From Ceratothoa steindachneri (taxonomy: Eukaryota; Arthropoda; Malacostraca; Isopoda; Cymothoidae), in contig OZ018338.1 in the NCBI GenBank assembly GCA_963969495.1, positions 46,631,206-46,695,205 on the forward strand: a DNA stretch of 64,000 nucleotides, read 5' to 3'. Below are positions 22,535 through 36,000 of the stretch, piece after piece. The position numbers were made by a program, and so were the translations under genes. Under the pieces are notes generated by a model. That model saw only the letters and a list, made by a program, of their open reading frames with translations, made no database searches and was not told where the DNA came from. Position 1 is the first letter of the stretch. Each line of letters starts with the position of its first letter.

Positions 22535-24945
22535 GGTCTCCGATTATAAGTAATATTAGGCAAAAACATGCAAAAACGGCCAGTTTCGAGATTCAATCGA
22601 TTTCTTAAAAAAAGCTTGGAAAACGTCAGTTTTGGGGAAATAAACCGTTTTTTAAACTTAGCAAGTTATTGCTCTCGAATCTAAGTAATATTAACCAAAA
22701 CCTGGAAAAACGGCCGTTTTCAAGGTTTAGTCTATTTCCAAAAAATGATTGAAAAGCGGGAGTTTGTGGATGATGCAAATATCTTCAAACCTATCCAATT
22801 AGGGTCTCCGATTATAAGTAATATTATGCAAAATCATGCAAAAACGGTCAGTTTTGAGATTCGATCGATTTCTTAAAAAAAGCTCGAAAAACGTCGGTTT
22901 TAGGAAAATAAGCCGTTTTTCAAACTTAGAAAGTTATTGCTCTCGAATCTAAGTAATATTAAGCAAAAGCTGGAAAAACGGCCCTTTTTAAGGTTTGATC
23001 CATTTCATAAAAAAAAGATTGAAAAATGGGAGTTTTTTGGATGATGCAAATATCTTCAAACCTATCCAATTAAGGTCTCCGATTATAACTAATATTAGGC
23101 AAAAACGGCCAGTTTTGAGATTCGATCGATTTCTTATAAAAAGCTTGAAAACGTCAGTTTGGGGAAAATAAACCGTTTTTCAAACTTAGCAAGTTATTTC
23201 TCTCGAATCTAAGTAATATTACCCAAAACCTGGACAAACGGCCGTTTTTAAGGTTAGGTCTATTTCCAAAAAAATGATTGAAAAGCGGGAGTTTTTTGGA
23301 TGGTGCAAATATCTTCAAACCTATCCAATTAAGGTCTCCGATTATAAGTAATATTAGGCAAAAACATGCAAAAACGGTCAGTTTTGAGATTCGATCGATT
23401 TCTTAAAAAAGCTCGAAAAACGTCTGTTTTGGGAAAATAAGCCGTTTTTCAAACTTAGCAAGTTATTGCTCTTGAATCGAAGTAATATTAACCAAAACCT
23501 TAAAAGACGGCCGTTTTTAAGGTTTGATCCATTTCCTAAAAAAGATTTAAAAATAGGAGTTTTTTAGATGATGCAAATATCTTCAAACCTATCCAATTAG
23601 GGTCTCCGATTATAAGTAATATTATGCAAAATCATGCAAAAACGGTCAGTTTTGAGATTCGATCGATTTCTTAAAAAAAGCTCGAAAAACGTCGGTTTTA
23701 GGAAAATAAACCGTTTTTCAAACTTAGCAAGTTATTGCTCATGAATCTAAGTAATATTAAACAAAAGCTGGAAAAACGGCCGTTTTTAAGGTTTAAACCA
23801 TTTCCTAAAAAAGATTGAAAATCGGGAGTTTTTTGGATGATGCAAATATCTTCAAACCTATCCAATTAAGGTCTCCGATTATAAGTAATATTAGGCAAAA
23901 ACATGCAAAAACGGCCAGTTTTGGGATTCAATCGATTTCTTAAAAAAAGCTTGAAAAACGTCAGTTTTGGGAAAATTAACCGTTTTTCAAACTTAGAGAG
24001 TTACTGTTCCCATATCTGAGGAATATTAACAAAAACCTGGAAAAACGGCCGTTTTTGAGGTTTGATCCATTTTCTAAAAAAGATTGAAAAACGGGAGTTT
24101 TTTGGCTAATGCAAATATTTTAAAACCTATTCAATTTAGGTCTCCGATTATAAGTAATATTAGACAAAAACATGCAAAAACGGACAGTTTTGAGATTCAA
24201 TCGATTTCTTAAAAAAAGCTTGGAAAACGTCAGTTTTGGGAAAATAAACCGTTTTTTAAACTTAGCAAGTTATTGCTCTCGAATCTAAGTAATATTAACC
24301 AAAACCTGGAAAAACGGCCGTTTTCAAGTTTAGGTCTATTTCCAAAAAAATGATTGAAAAGCGGGAGTTTGTGGATGATGCAAATATCTTCAAACCTATC
24401 CAATTAGGGTCTCCGATTATAAGTAATATTATGCAAAATCATGCAAAAACGGTTAGGTTTGAGATTCGATCGATTTCTTAAAAAAAGCTCGAAAAACGTC
24501 GGTTTTAGGAAAATAAACCGTTTTCCAAACTTAGCAAGTTATTGCTCTCGAATCTAAGTAATATTAAGCAAAAGCTGGAAAAACGGCCGTTTTTAAGGTT
24601 TGATCTATTTCCTAAAAAAGATTAAAAAATGGGAGTTTTGGGAATAATGCAAATATCTTCAAACTTAGCCAATTAAGGTCTCCGATTATAAGTAATATTA
24701 GGCAAAAACATGCAAAAACCGTCTGTTTTGAGGTTTAATCGATTTCTTAAAAAAAGCTCGAAAAACATCAGTTTTGGGAAAATAAACCGTTTTTCAAACT
24801 TAGCAAGTTATTGCTCTCGAATCTAAGGCATATTTACCAACACCTGGAAAAACGGCCGTTTTTAAGGTTTAAACCATTTCCTAAAAAAGATTGAAAAACG
24901 GGAGTTTTTTGGATGATGCAAATATCTTCAAACCTATGCAATAAA
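22535..24945 (+). repeat. Family A higher-order unit, 9 monomers
   Basis: The order is Q-R-S-T-U-P-Q''-W-X', 2,411 bp. The W copy has GTCGGTTTTAGG but retains the GATCTATTTCC and GGGAATAATGC tail of W', so it may itself be a W/W' recombinant. The X' copy has a private CTAAGGCATATTT near 24825. Confidence 0.72.
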
Positions 24946-26816
24946 GGTCTCCGATTATAAGTAATATTAGGCAAAAACATGCAAAAACGGCCAGTTTCGA
25001 GATTCAATCGATTTCTTAAAAAAGCTTGGAAAACGTCAGTTTTGGGGAAATAAACCGTTTTTTAAACTTAGCAAGTTATTGCTCTCGAATCTAAGTAATA
25101 TTAACCAAAACCTGGAAAAACGGCCGTTTTCAAGGTTCAGTCTATTTCCAAAAAAATGATTGAAAAGCGGGAGTTTGTGGATGATGCAAATATCTTCAAA
25201 CCTATCCAATTAGGGTCTCCGATTATAAGTAATATTATGCAAAATCATGCAAAAACGGTCAGTTTTGAGATTCGATCGATTTCTTAAAAAAAGCTCGAAA
25301 AACGTCGGTTTTAGGAAAATAAGCCGTTTTTCAAACTTAGCAAGTTATTGCTCTCGAATCTAAGTAATATTAAGCAAAAGCTGGAAAAACGGCCCTTTTT
25401 AAGGCTTGATCCATTTCCTAAAAAAGATTGAAAAATGGGAGTTTTTTGGATGATGCAAATATCTTCAAACCTATCCAATTAAGGTCTCCGATTATAACTA
25501 ATATTAGGCAATAACGGCCAGTTTTGAGATTCGATCGATTTCTTATAAAAAGCTTGAAAACGTCAGTTTGGGGAAAATAAACCGTTTTTCAAACTTAGCA
25601 AGTTATTTCTCTCGAATCTAAGTAATATTACCCAAAACCTGGACAAACGGCCGTTTTTAAGGTTAGGTCTATTTCCAAAAAAATGATTGAAAAGCGGGAG
25701 TTTTTTGGATGGTGCAAATATCTTCAAACCTATCCAATTAAGGTCTCCGATTATAAGTAATATTAGGCAAAAACATGCAAAAACGGTCAGTTTTGAGATT
25801 CGATCGATTTCTTAAAAAAGCTCGAAAAACGTCTGTTTTGGGAAAATAAGCCGTTTTTCAAACTTAGCAAGTTATTGCTCTTGAATCGAAGTAATATTAA
25901 CCAAAACCTTAAAAAACGGCCGTTTTTAAGGTTTGATCCATTTCCTAAAAAAGATTTAAAAATAGGAGTTTTTTAGATGATGCAAATATCTTCAAACCTA
26001 TCCAATTAGGGTCTCCGATTATAAGTAATATTATGCAAAATCATGCAAAAACGGTTAGGTTTGAGATTCGATCGATTTCTTAAAAAAAGCTCGAAAAACG
26101 TCGGTTTTAGGAAAATAAACCGTTTTTCAAACTTAGCAAGTTATTGCTCTCGAATCTAAGTAATATTAAGCAAAAGCTGGAAAAACGGCCGTTTTTAAGG
26201 TTTAAACCATTTCCTAAAAAAGATTGAAAAATGGGAGTTTTTTGGATGATGCAAATATCTTCAAACCTATCCAATTAAGGTCTCCGATTATAAGTAATAT
26301 TAGGCAAAAACATGCAAAAACGGCCAGTTTTGGGATTCAATCGATTTCTTAAAAAAAGCTTGAAAAACGTCAGTTTTGGGAAAATAAACCGTTTTTCAAA
26401 CTTAGAGAGTTACTGTTCCCATATCTGAGGAATATTAACAAAAACCTGGAAAAACGGCCGTTTTTGAGGTTTGATCCATTTTCTAAAAAAGATTGAAAAA
26501 CGGGAGTTTTTTGGCTAATGCAAATATTTTAAAACCTATTCAATTTAGGTCTCCGATTATAAGTAATATTAGACAAAAACATGCAAAAACGGACAGTTTT
26601 GAGATTTAATCGATTTCTTAAAAAAAGCTCGAAAAACATCAGTTTTGGGAAAATAAACCGTTTTTCAAACTTAGCAAGTTATTGCTCTCGAATCTAAGTA
26701 ATATTTACCAACACCTGGAAAAACGGCCGTTTTTAAGGTTTAAACCATTTCCTAAAAAAGATTGAAAAACGGGAGTTTTTTGGATGATGCAAATATCTTC
26801 AAACCTATGCAATAAA
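24946..26816 (+). repeat. Family A higher-order unit, 7 monomers
   Basis: Q-R-S-T-W-P-X, 1,871 bp. The arrangement is the same as at 6198 and 16918, but T reads AATAAGCCG and W reads GGTTAGG. It therefore belongs to a slightly different lineage of this unit. Private change: GGCAATAACGG in S near 25508. Confidence 0.75.
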
Positions 26817-29226
26817 GGTCTCCGATTATAAGTAATATTAGGCAAAAACATGCAAAAACGGCCAGTTTCGAGATTCAATCGATTTCTTAAAAAAAGCTTG
26901 GAAAACGTCAGTTTTGGGGAAATAAACCGTTTTTTAAACTTAGCAAGTTATTGCTCTCGAATCTAAGTAATATTAACCAAAACCTGGAAAAACGGCCGTT
27001 TTCAAGGTTTAGTCTATTTCCAAAAAATGATTGAAAAGCGGGAGTTTGTGGATGATGCAAATATCTTCAAACCTATCCAATTAGGGTCTCCGATTATAAG
27101 TAATATTATGCAAAATCATGCAAAAACGGTCAGTTTTGAGATTCGATCGATTTCTTAAAAAAAGCTCGAAAAACGTCGGTTTTAGGAAAATAAGCCGTTT
27201 TTCAAACTTAGAAAGTTATTGCTCTCGAATCTAAGTAATATTAAGCAAAAGCTGGAAAAACGGCCCTTTTTAAGGTTTGATCCATTTCATAAAAAAAAGA
27301 TTGAAAAATGGGAGTTTTTTGGATGATGCAAATATCTTCAAACCTATCCAATTAAGGTCTCCGATTATAACTAATATTAGGCAAAAACGGCCAGTTTTGA
27401 GATTCGATCGATTTCTTATAAAAAGCTTGAAAACGTCAGTTTGGGGAAAATAAACCGTTTTTCAAACTTAGCAAGTTATTTCTCTCGAATCTAAGTAATA
27501 TTACCCAAAACCTGGACAAACGGCCGTTTTTAAGGTTAGGTCTATTTCCAAAAAAATGATTGAAAAGCGGGAGTTTTTTGGATGGTGCAAATATCTTCAA
27601 ACCTATCCAATTAAGGTCTCCGATTATAAGTAATATTAGGCAAAAACATGCAAAAACGGTCAGTTTTGAGATTCGATCGATTTCTTAAAAAAGCTCGAAA
27701 AACGTCTGTTTTGGGAAAATAAGCCGTTTTTCAAACTTAGCAAGTTATTGCTCTTGAATCGAAGTAATATTAACCAAAACCTTAAAAAACGGCCGTTTTT
27801 AAGGTTTGATCCATTTCCTAAAAAAGATTTAAAAATAGGAGTTTTTTAGATGATGCAAATATCTTCAAACCTATCCAATTAGGGTCTCCGATTATAAGTA
27901 ATATTATGCAAAATCATGCAAAAACGGTCAGTTTTGAGATTCGATCGATTTCTTAAAAAAAGCTCGAAAAACGTCGGTTTTAGGAAAATAAACCGTTTTT
28001 CAAACTTAGCAAGTTATTGCTCATGAATCTAAGTAATATTAAACAAAAGCTGGAAAAACGGCCGTTTTTAAGGTTTAAACCATTTCCTAAAAAAGATTGA
28101 AAATCGGGAGTTTTTTGGATGATGCAAATATCTTCAAACCTATCCAATTAAGGTCTCCGATTATAAGTAATATTAGGCAAAAACATGCAAAAACGGCCAG
28201 TTTTAGGATTCAATCGATTTCTTAAAAAAAGCTTGAAAAACGTCAGTTTTGGGAAAATAAACCGTTTTTCAAACTTAGAGAGTTACTGTTCCCATATCTG
28301 AGGAATATTAACCAAAACCTGGAAAAACGGCCGTTTTTGAGGTTTGATCCATTTTCTAAAAAAGATTGAAAAACGGGAGTTTTTTGGATAATGCAAATAT
28401 TTTAAAACCTATTCAATTTAGGTCTCCGATTATAAGTAATATTAGGCAAAAACATGCAAAAACGGCCGGTTTGAGATTCAATCGATTTCTTAAAAAAAGC
28501 TTGAAAAACGTCAGTTTTGGGAAAATAAACCGTTTTTTAACCTTAGCAAGTTATTGCTCTCGAATCTAAGTAATATTAACCAAAACCTGGAAAAACGGCC
28601 GTTTTCAAGGTTAGGTCTATTTCCAAAAGAATGATTGAAAAGCGGGAGTTTGTGGATGATGCAAATATCTTCAAACCTATCCAATTAGGGTCTCCGATTA
28701 TAAGTTATATTATGCAAAATCATGCAAAAACGGTTAGGTTTGAGATTCGATCGATTTCTTAAAAAAAGCTCGAAAAACGTCGGTTTTAGGAAAATAAACC
28801 GTTTTTCAAACTTAGCAAGTTATTGCTCTCGAATCTAAGTAATATTAAGCAAAAGCTGGAAAAACGGCCGTTTTTAAGGTTTAAACCATTTCCTAAAAAA
28901 GATTGAAAAATGGGAGTTTTTTGGATGATGCAAATATCTTCAAACCTATCCAATTAAGGTCTCCGATTATAAGTAATATTAGGCAAAAACATACAAAAAC
29001 GGCCAGTTTTGGGATTCAATCGATTTCTTAAAAAAAGCTTGAAAAACGTCAGTTTTGGGAAAATAAACCGTTTTTCAAACTTAGAGAGTTACTGTTCCCA
29101 TATCTGAGGAATATTAACAAAAACCTGGAAAAACGGCCGTTTTTGAGGTTTGATCCATTTTCTAAAAAAGATTGAAAAACGGGAGTTTTTTGGCTAATGC
29201 AAATATTTTAAAACCTATTCAATTTA
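26817..29226 (+). repeat. Family A unit, 9 monomers (truncated 12-monomer type)
   Basis: The order is Q-R-S-T-U-V-Q'-W-P, 2,410 bp. It matches the first nine monomers of the 12-monomer unit at 13700 (shift about 13,116 bp) and then breaks into the hybrid at 29227. With the preceding W-P-X, the tract 26010-29226 is a third copy of the block also seen at 2174-5390 and 12893-16110. The W copy here and at 4853 and 15573 reads TAAGTTATATTATG. Confidence 0.78.
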
Positions 29227-30033
29227 GGTCTCCGATTATAAGTAATATTAGACAAAATCATGCAAAAACGGTTAGGTTTGAGATTCAATCGATTTCTTAA
29301 AAAAAGCTTGAAAAACGTCAGTTTTGGGAAAATAAACCGTTTTTTAACCTTAGCAAGTTATTGCTCTCGAATCTAAGTAATATTAACCAAAACCTGGAAA
29401 AACGGCCGTTTTCAAGGTTAGGTCTATTTCCAAAAAAATGATTGAAAAGCGGGAGTTTGTGGATGATGCAAATATCTTCAAACCTATCCAATTAGGGTCT
29501 CCGATTATAAGTTATATTATGCAAAATCATGCAAAAACGGTTAGGTTTGAGATTCGATCGATTTCTTAAAAAAAGCTCGAAAAACGTCGGTTTTAGGAAA
29601 ATAAACCGTTTTTCAAACTTAGCAAGTTATTGCTCTCGAATCTAAGTAATATTAAGCAAAAGCTGGAAAAACGGCCGTTTTTAAGGTTTAAACCATTTCC
29701 TAAAAAAGATTGAAAAATGGGAGTTTTTTGGATGATGCAAATATCTTCAAACCTATCCAATTAAGGTCTCCGATTATAAGTAATATTAGGCAAAAACATG
29801 CAAAAACGGCCAGTTTTGGGATTCAATCGATTTCTTAAAAAAAGCTTGAAAAACGTCAGTTTTGGGAAAATAAACCGTTTTTCAAACTTAGAGAGTTACT
29901 GTTCCCATATCTGAGGAATATTAACAAAAACCTGGAAAAACGGCCGTTTTTGAGATTTGATCCATTTTCTAAAAAAGATTGAAAAACGGGAGTTTTCTGG
30001 CTAATGCAAATATTTTAAAACCTATTCAATTTA
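28421..30033 (+). repeat. Local tandem duplication of three monomers (Q'-W-P)
   Basis: Anchors at 28421, 28689 and 28958 reappear at 29227, 29496 and 29765, a shift of 806-807 bp or three monomers. Both W copies carry the TAAGTTATATTATG variant, so they are sister copies. The junction lies inside the monomer 29227-29495. Confidence 0.75.
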
Positions 30034-33000
30034 GGTCTCCGATTATAAGTAATATTAGACAAAAACATGCAAAAACGGACAGTTTTGAGATTCAATCGAT
30101 TTCTTAAAAAAAGCTTGGAAAACGTCAGTTTTGGGAAAATAAACCGTTTTTTAAACTTAGCAAGTTATTGCTCTTGAATCTAAGTAATATTAACCAAAAC
30201 CTGGAAAAACGGCCGTTTTCAAGTTTAGGTCTATTTCCAAAAAAATGATTGAAAAGCGGGAGTTTGTGGATGATGCAAATATCTTCAAACCTATCCAATT
30301 AGGGTCTCCGATTATAAGTAATATTATGCAAAATCATGCAAAAACGGTTAGGTTTGAGATTCGATCGATTTCTTAAAAAAAGCTCGAAAAACGTCGGTTT
30401 GAGGAAAATAAACCGTTTCTAAACTTAGCAAGTTATTGCTCTCGAATCTAAGTAATATTAAGCAAAAGCTGGAAAAACGGCCCTTTTTAAGGCTTGATCC
30501 ATTTCCTAAAAAAGATTGAAAAATGGGAGTTTTTTGGATGATGCAAATATCTTCAAACCTATCCAATTAAGGTCTCCGATTATAACTAATATTAGGCAAA
30601 AACGGCCAGTTTTGAGATTCGATCGATTTCTTATAAAAAGCTTGAAAACGTCAGTTTGGGGAAAATAAACCGTTTTTCAAACTTAGCAAGTTATTTCTCT
30701 CGAATCTAAGTAATATTTACCAACACCTGGAAAAACGGCCGTTTTTAAGGTTTAAACCATTTCCTAAAAAAGATTGAAAAACGGGAGTTTTTGGGGTGAT
30801 GCAAATATCTTCAACACTATGCAATAAAGGTCTCCGATTATAAGTAATATTATGCAAAATCATGCAAAAACGGTCAGTTTTGAGATTCGATCGATTTCTT
30901 AAAAAAAGCTCGAAAAACGTCGGTTTTAGGAAAATAAACCGTTTTTCAAACTTAGCAAGTTATTGCTCTCAATCTAAGTAATATTAAGCAAAAGCTGGAA
31001 AAACGGCCGTTTTTAAGGTTTGATCCATTTCCTAAAAAAGATTGAAAAATGGGAGTTTTTTGGATGATGCAAATATCTTCAAACCTATCCAATTAAGGTC
31101 TCCGATTATAACTAATATTAGGCAAAAACATGCAAAAACGGCCAGTTTTGAGATTCAATCGATTTCTTAAAAAAAGCTTGAAAAACGTCAGTTTTGGGAA
31201 AATAAACCGTTTTTCAAACTTAGAGAGTTACTGTTCCCATATCTGAGGAATATTAACCAAAACCTGGAAAAACGGCCGTTTTTGAGGTTTGATCCATTTT
31301 CTAAAAAAGATTGAAAAACGGGAGTTTTTTGGATAATGCAAATATTTTAAAACCTATTCAATTCAGGTCTCCGATTATAAGTAATATTAGGCAAAAACAT
31401 GCAAAAACGGCCAGTTTTGAGATTCAATTGATTTCTTAAAAAAAGCTTGGAAAACGTCAGTTTTGGGAAAATAAACCGTTTTTTAAACTTAGCAAGTTAT
31501 TGCTCTCGAATTTAAGTAATATTAACCAAAACCTGGAAAAACGGCCGTTTTCAAGGTTTAGTCTATTTCCAAAAAAATGATTGAAAAGCGGGAGTTTGTG
31601 GATGATGCAAATATCTTCAAACCTATCCAATTAGGGTCTCCGATTATAAGTAATATTATGCAAAATCATGCAAAAACGGTCAGTTTTGAGATTCGATCGA
31701 TTTCTTAAAAAAAGCTCGAAAAACGTCGGTTTTAGGAAAATAAGCCGTTTTTCAAACTTAGCAAGTTATTGCTCTCGAATCTAAGTAATATTAAGCAAAA
31801 GCTGGAAAAACGGCCCTTTTTAAGGCTTGATCCATTTCCTAAAAAAATTTGAAAAATGGGAGTTTTTTGGATGATGCAAATATCTTCAAACCTATCCAAT
31901 TAAGGTCTCCGATTATAACTAATATTAGGCAAAAACGGCCAGTTTTGAGATTCGATCGATTTCTTATAAAAAGCTTGAAAACGTCAGTTTGGGGAAAATA
32001 AACCGTTTTTCAAACTTAGAGAGTTACTGTTCCCATATCTGAGGAATATTAACCAAAACCTGGAAAAACGGCCGTTTTTGAGGTTTGATCCATTTTCTAA
32101 AAAAGATTGAAAAACGGGAGTTTTTTGGATAATGCAAATATCTTCAAACCTATCCAATAAAGGTCTCCGATTTTAAGTAATATTAGGCAAAAACATGCAA
32201 AAACGGTCAGTTTTGAGATTCGATCGATTTCTTAAAAAAGCTCGAAAAACGTCTGTTTTGGGAAAATAAGCCGTTTTTCAAACTTATCAAGTTATTGCTC
32301 TTGAATCGAAGTAATATTAACCAAAACCTTAAAAAACGGCCGTTTTTAAGGTTTGATCCATTTCCTAAAAAAGATTTAAAAATAGGAGTTTTTTAGATGA
32401 TGCAAATATCTTCAAACCTATCCAATTAGGGTCTCCGATTATAAGTAATATTATGCAAAATCATGCAAAAACGGTCAGTTTTGAGATTCGATCGATTTCT
32501 TGAAAAAAGTTCGAAAAACGTCGGTTTTAGGAAAATAAACCGTTTTTCAAACTTAGCAAGTTATTGCTCATGAATCTAAGTAATATTAAACAAAAGCTGG
32601 AAAAACGGCTGTTTTTAAGGTTTAAACCATTTTCTAAAAAAGATTGAAAATCGGGAGTTTTTTGGATGATGCAAATATCTTCAAACCTATCCAATTAAGG
32701 TCTCCGATTATAAGTAATATTTGGCAAAAACATGCAAAAACGGCCAGTTTTAGGATTCAATCGATTTCTTAAAAAAAGCTTGAAAAACGTCAGTTTTGGG
32801 AAAATAAACCGTTTTTCAAACTTAGAGAGTTACTGTTCCCATATCTGAGGAATATTAACCAAAACCTGGAAAAACGGCCGTTTTTGAGGTTTGTTCCATT
32901 TTCTAAAAAAGATTGAAGAACGGGAGTTTTTTGGATAATGCAAATATTTTAAAACCTATTCAATTTAGGTCTCCGATTATAAGTAATATTAGGCAAAAAC

Positions 33001-36000
33001 ATGCAAAAACAGCCAGTTTTGAGATTCAATTGATTTCTTAAAAAAAGCTTGGAAAACGTCAGTTTTGGGAAAATAAACCGTTTTTTAACCTTAGCAAGTT
33101 ATTGCTCTCGAATCTAAGTAATATTAACCAAAACCTGGAAAAACGGCCGTTTTCAAGTTTAGGTCTATTTCCAAAAAAATGATTGAAAAGCGGGAGTTTG
33201 TGGATGATGCAAATATCTTCAAACCTATCCAATTAGGGTCTCCGATTATAAGTAATATTATGCAAAATCATGCAAAAACGGTTAGGTTTGAGATTCGATC
33301 GATTTCTTAAAAAAAGCTCGAAAAACGTCGGTTTGAGGAAAATAAACCGTTTCTAAACTTAGCAAGTTATTGCTCTCGAATCTAAGTAATATTAAGCAAA
33401 AGCTGGAAAAACGGCCCTTTTTAAGGTTTGATCCAATTCCTAAAAAAGATTGAAAAATGGGAGTTTTTTGGATGATGCAAATATCTTCAAACCTATCCAA
33501 TTAAGGTCTCCGATTATAACTAATATTAGGCAAAAACGGTCAGTTTTGAGATTCGATCGATTTCTTAAAAAAGCTCGAAAAACGTCAGTTTTGGGAAAAT
33601 AAACCGTTTTTTAAACTTAGCAAGTTATTGCTCTCGAATCTAAGTAATATTAACCAAAACCTGGAAAAACGGCCGTTTTCAAGTTTAGGTCTATTTCCAA
33701 AAAATGATTGAAAAGCGGGAGTTTGTGGATGATGCAAATATCTTCAAACCTATCCAATTAGGGTCTCCGATTATAAGTAATATTATGCAAAATCATGCAA
33801 AAACGGTTAGGTTTGAGATTCGATCGATTTCTTAAAAAAAGCTTGAAAAACGTCAGTTTTGGGAAAATAAACCGTTTTTCAAACTTAGAGAGTTACTGTT
33901 CCCATATCTGAGGAATATTAACCAAAACCTGGAAAAACGGCCGTTTTTAAGGTTTGATCCATTTCCTAAAAAAGATTGAAAAATGGGAGTTTTTTGGATG
34001 ATGCAAATATCTTCAAACCTATCCAATTAAAGTCTCCGATTATAACTAATATTAGGCAAAAACGGCCAGTTTTGAGATTCGATCGATTTCTTATAAAAAG
34101 CTTGAAAACGTCAGTTTGGGGAAAATAAACCGTTTTTCAAACCTAGCAAGTTATTTCTCTCGAATCTAAGTAATATTACCCAAAACCTGGAAAAACGGCC
34201 GTTTTTAAGGTTAGGTCTATTTCCAAAAAAATGATTGAAAAGCGGGAGTTTTTTGGATGGTGCAAATATCTTCAAACCTATCCAATAAAGGTCTCCGATT
34301 TTAAGTAATATTAGGCAAAAACATGCAAAAACGGTCAGTTTTGAGATTCGATCGATTTCTTAAAAAAGCTTGAAAAACGTCTGTTTTGAGAAAATAAGCC
34401 GTTTTTCAAACTTAGCAAGTTATTGCTCTTGAATTGAAGTAATATTAACCAAAACCTTAAAAAACGGCCGTTTTTAAGGTTTGATTCATTTCCTAAAAAA
34501 GATTTAAAAATAGGAGTTTTTTAGATGATGCAAATATCTTCAAACCTATCCAATTAGGGTCTCCGATTATAAGTAATATTATGCAAAATCATGCAAAAAC
34601 GGTCAGTTTTGAGATTCGATCGATTTCTTAAAAAAAGCTCGAAAAACGTCGGTTTTAGGAAAATAAACCGTTTTTCAAACTTAGCAAGTTATTGCTCATG
34701 AATCTAAGTAATATTAAACAAAAGCTGGAAAAACGGCCGTTTTTAAGGTTTAAACCATTTCCTAAAAAAGATTGAAAATCGGGAGTTTTTTGGATGATGC
34801 AAATATCTTCAAACCTATCCAATTAAGGTCTCCGATTATAAGTAATATTAGGCAAAAACATGCAAAAACGGCCAGTTTTGGGATTCAATCGATTTCTTAA
34901 AAAAAGCTTGAAAAACGTCAGTTTTGGGAAAATAAACCGTTTTTCAAACTTAGAGAGTTACTGTTCCCATATCTGAGTAATATTAACAAAAACCTGGAAA
35001 AACGGCCGTTTTTGAGGTTTGATCCATTTTCTAAAAAAGATTGAAAAACGGGAGTTTTTTGGATAATGCAAATATTTTAAAACCTATTCAATTTAGGTCT
35101 CCGATTATAAGTAATATTAGGCAAAAACATGCAAAAACGGCCAGTTTTGAGATTCAATCGATTTCTTAAAAAAAGCTTGGAAAACGTCAGTTTTGGGAAA
35201 ATAAACCGTTTTTTAAACTTAGCAAGTTATTGCTCTCGAATCTAAGTAATATTAACCAAAACCTGGAAAAACGGCCGTTTTCAAGTTTAGGTCTATTTCC
35301 AAAAAATGATTGAAAAGCGGGAGTTTGTGGATGATGCAAATATCTTCAAACCTATCCAATTAGGGTCTCCGATTATAAGTAATATTATGCAAAATCATGC
35401 AAAAACGGTCAGTTTTGAGATTCGATCGATTTCTTAAAAAAAGCTTGGAAAACGTCAGTTTTGGGAAAATAAACTGTTTTTTAAACTTAGCAAGTTATTG
35501 CTCTCGAATCTAAGTAATATTACCCAAAACCTGGAAAAACGGCCGTTTTTAAGGTTAGGTCTATTTCCAAAAAAATGATTGAAAAGCGGGAGTTTTTTGG
35601 ATGGTGCAAATATCTTCAAACCTATCCAATAAAGGTCTCCGATTTTAAGTAATATTAGGCAAAAACATGCAAAAACGGTCAGATTTGAGATTCGATCGAT
35701 TTCTTAAAAAAGCTTGAAAAACGTCTGTTTTGAGAAAATAAGCCGTTTTTCAAACTTAGCAAGTTATTGCTCTTGAATCGAAGTAATATTAACCAAAACC
35801 TTAAAAAACGGCCGTTTTTAAGGGTTGATCCATTTCCTAAAAAAGATTTAAAAATAGGAGTTTTTTAGATGATGCAAATATCTTCAAACCTATCCAATTA
35901 GGGTCTCCGATTATAAGTAATATTATGCAAAATCATGCAAAAACGGTCAGTTTTGAGATTCAATCGATTTCTTAAAAAAAGCTCGAAAAACGTCGGTTTT

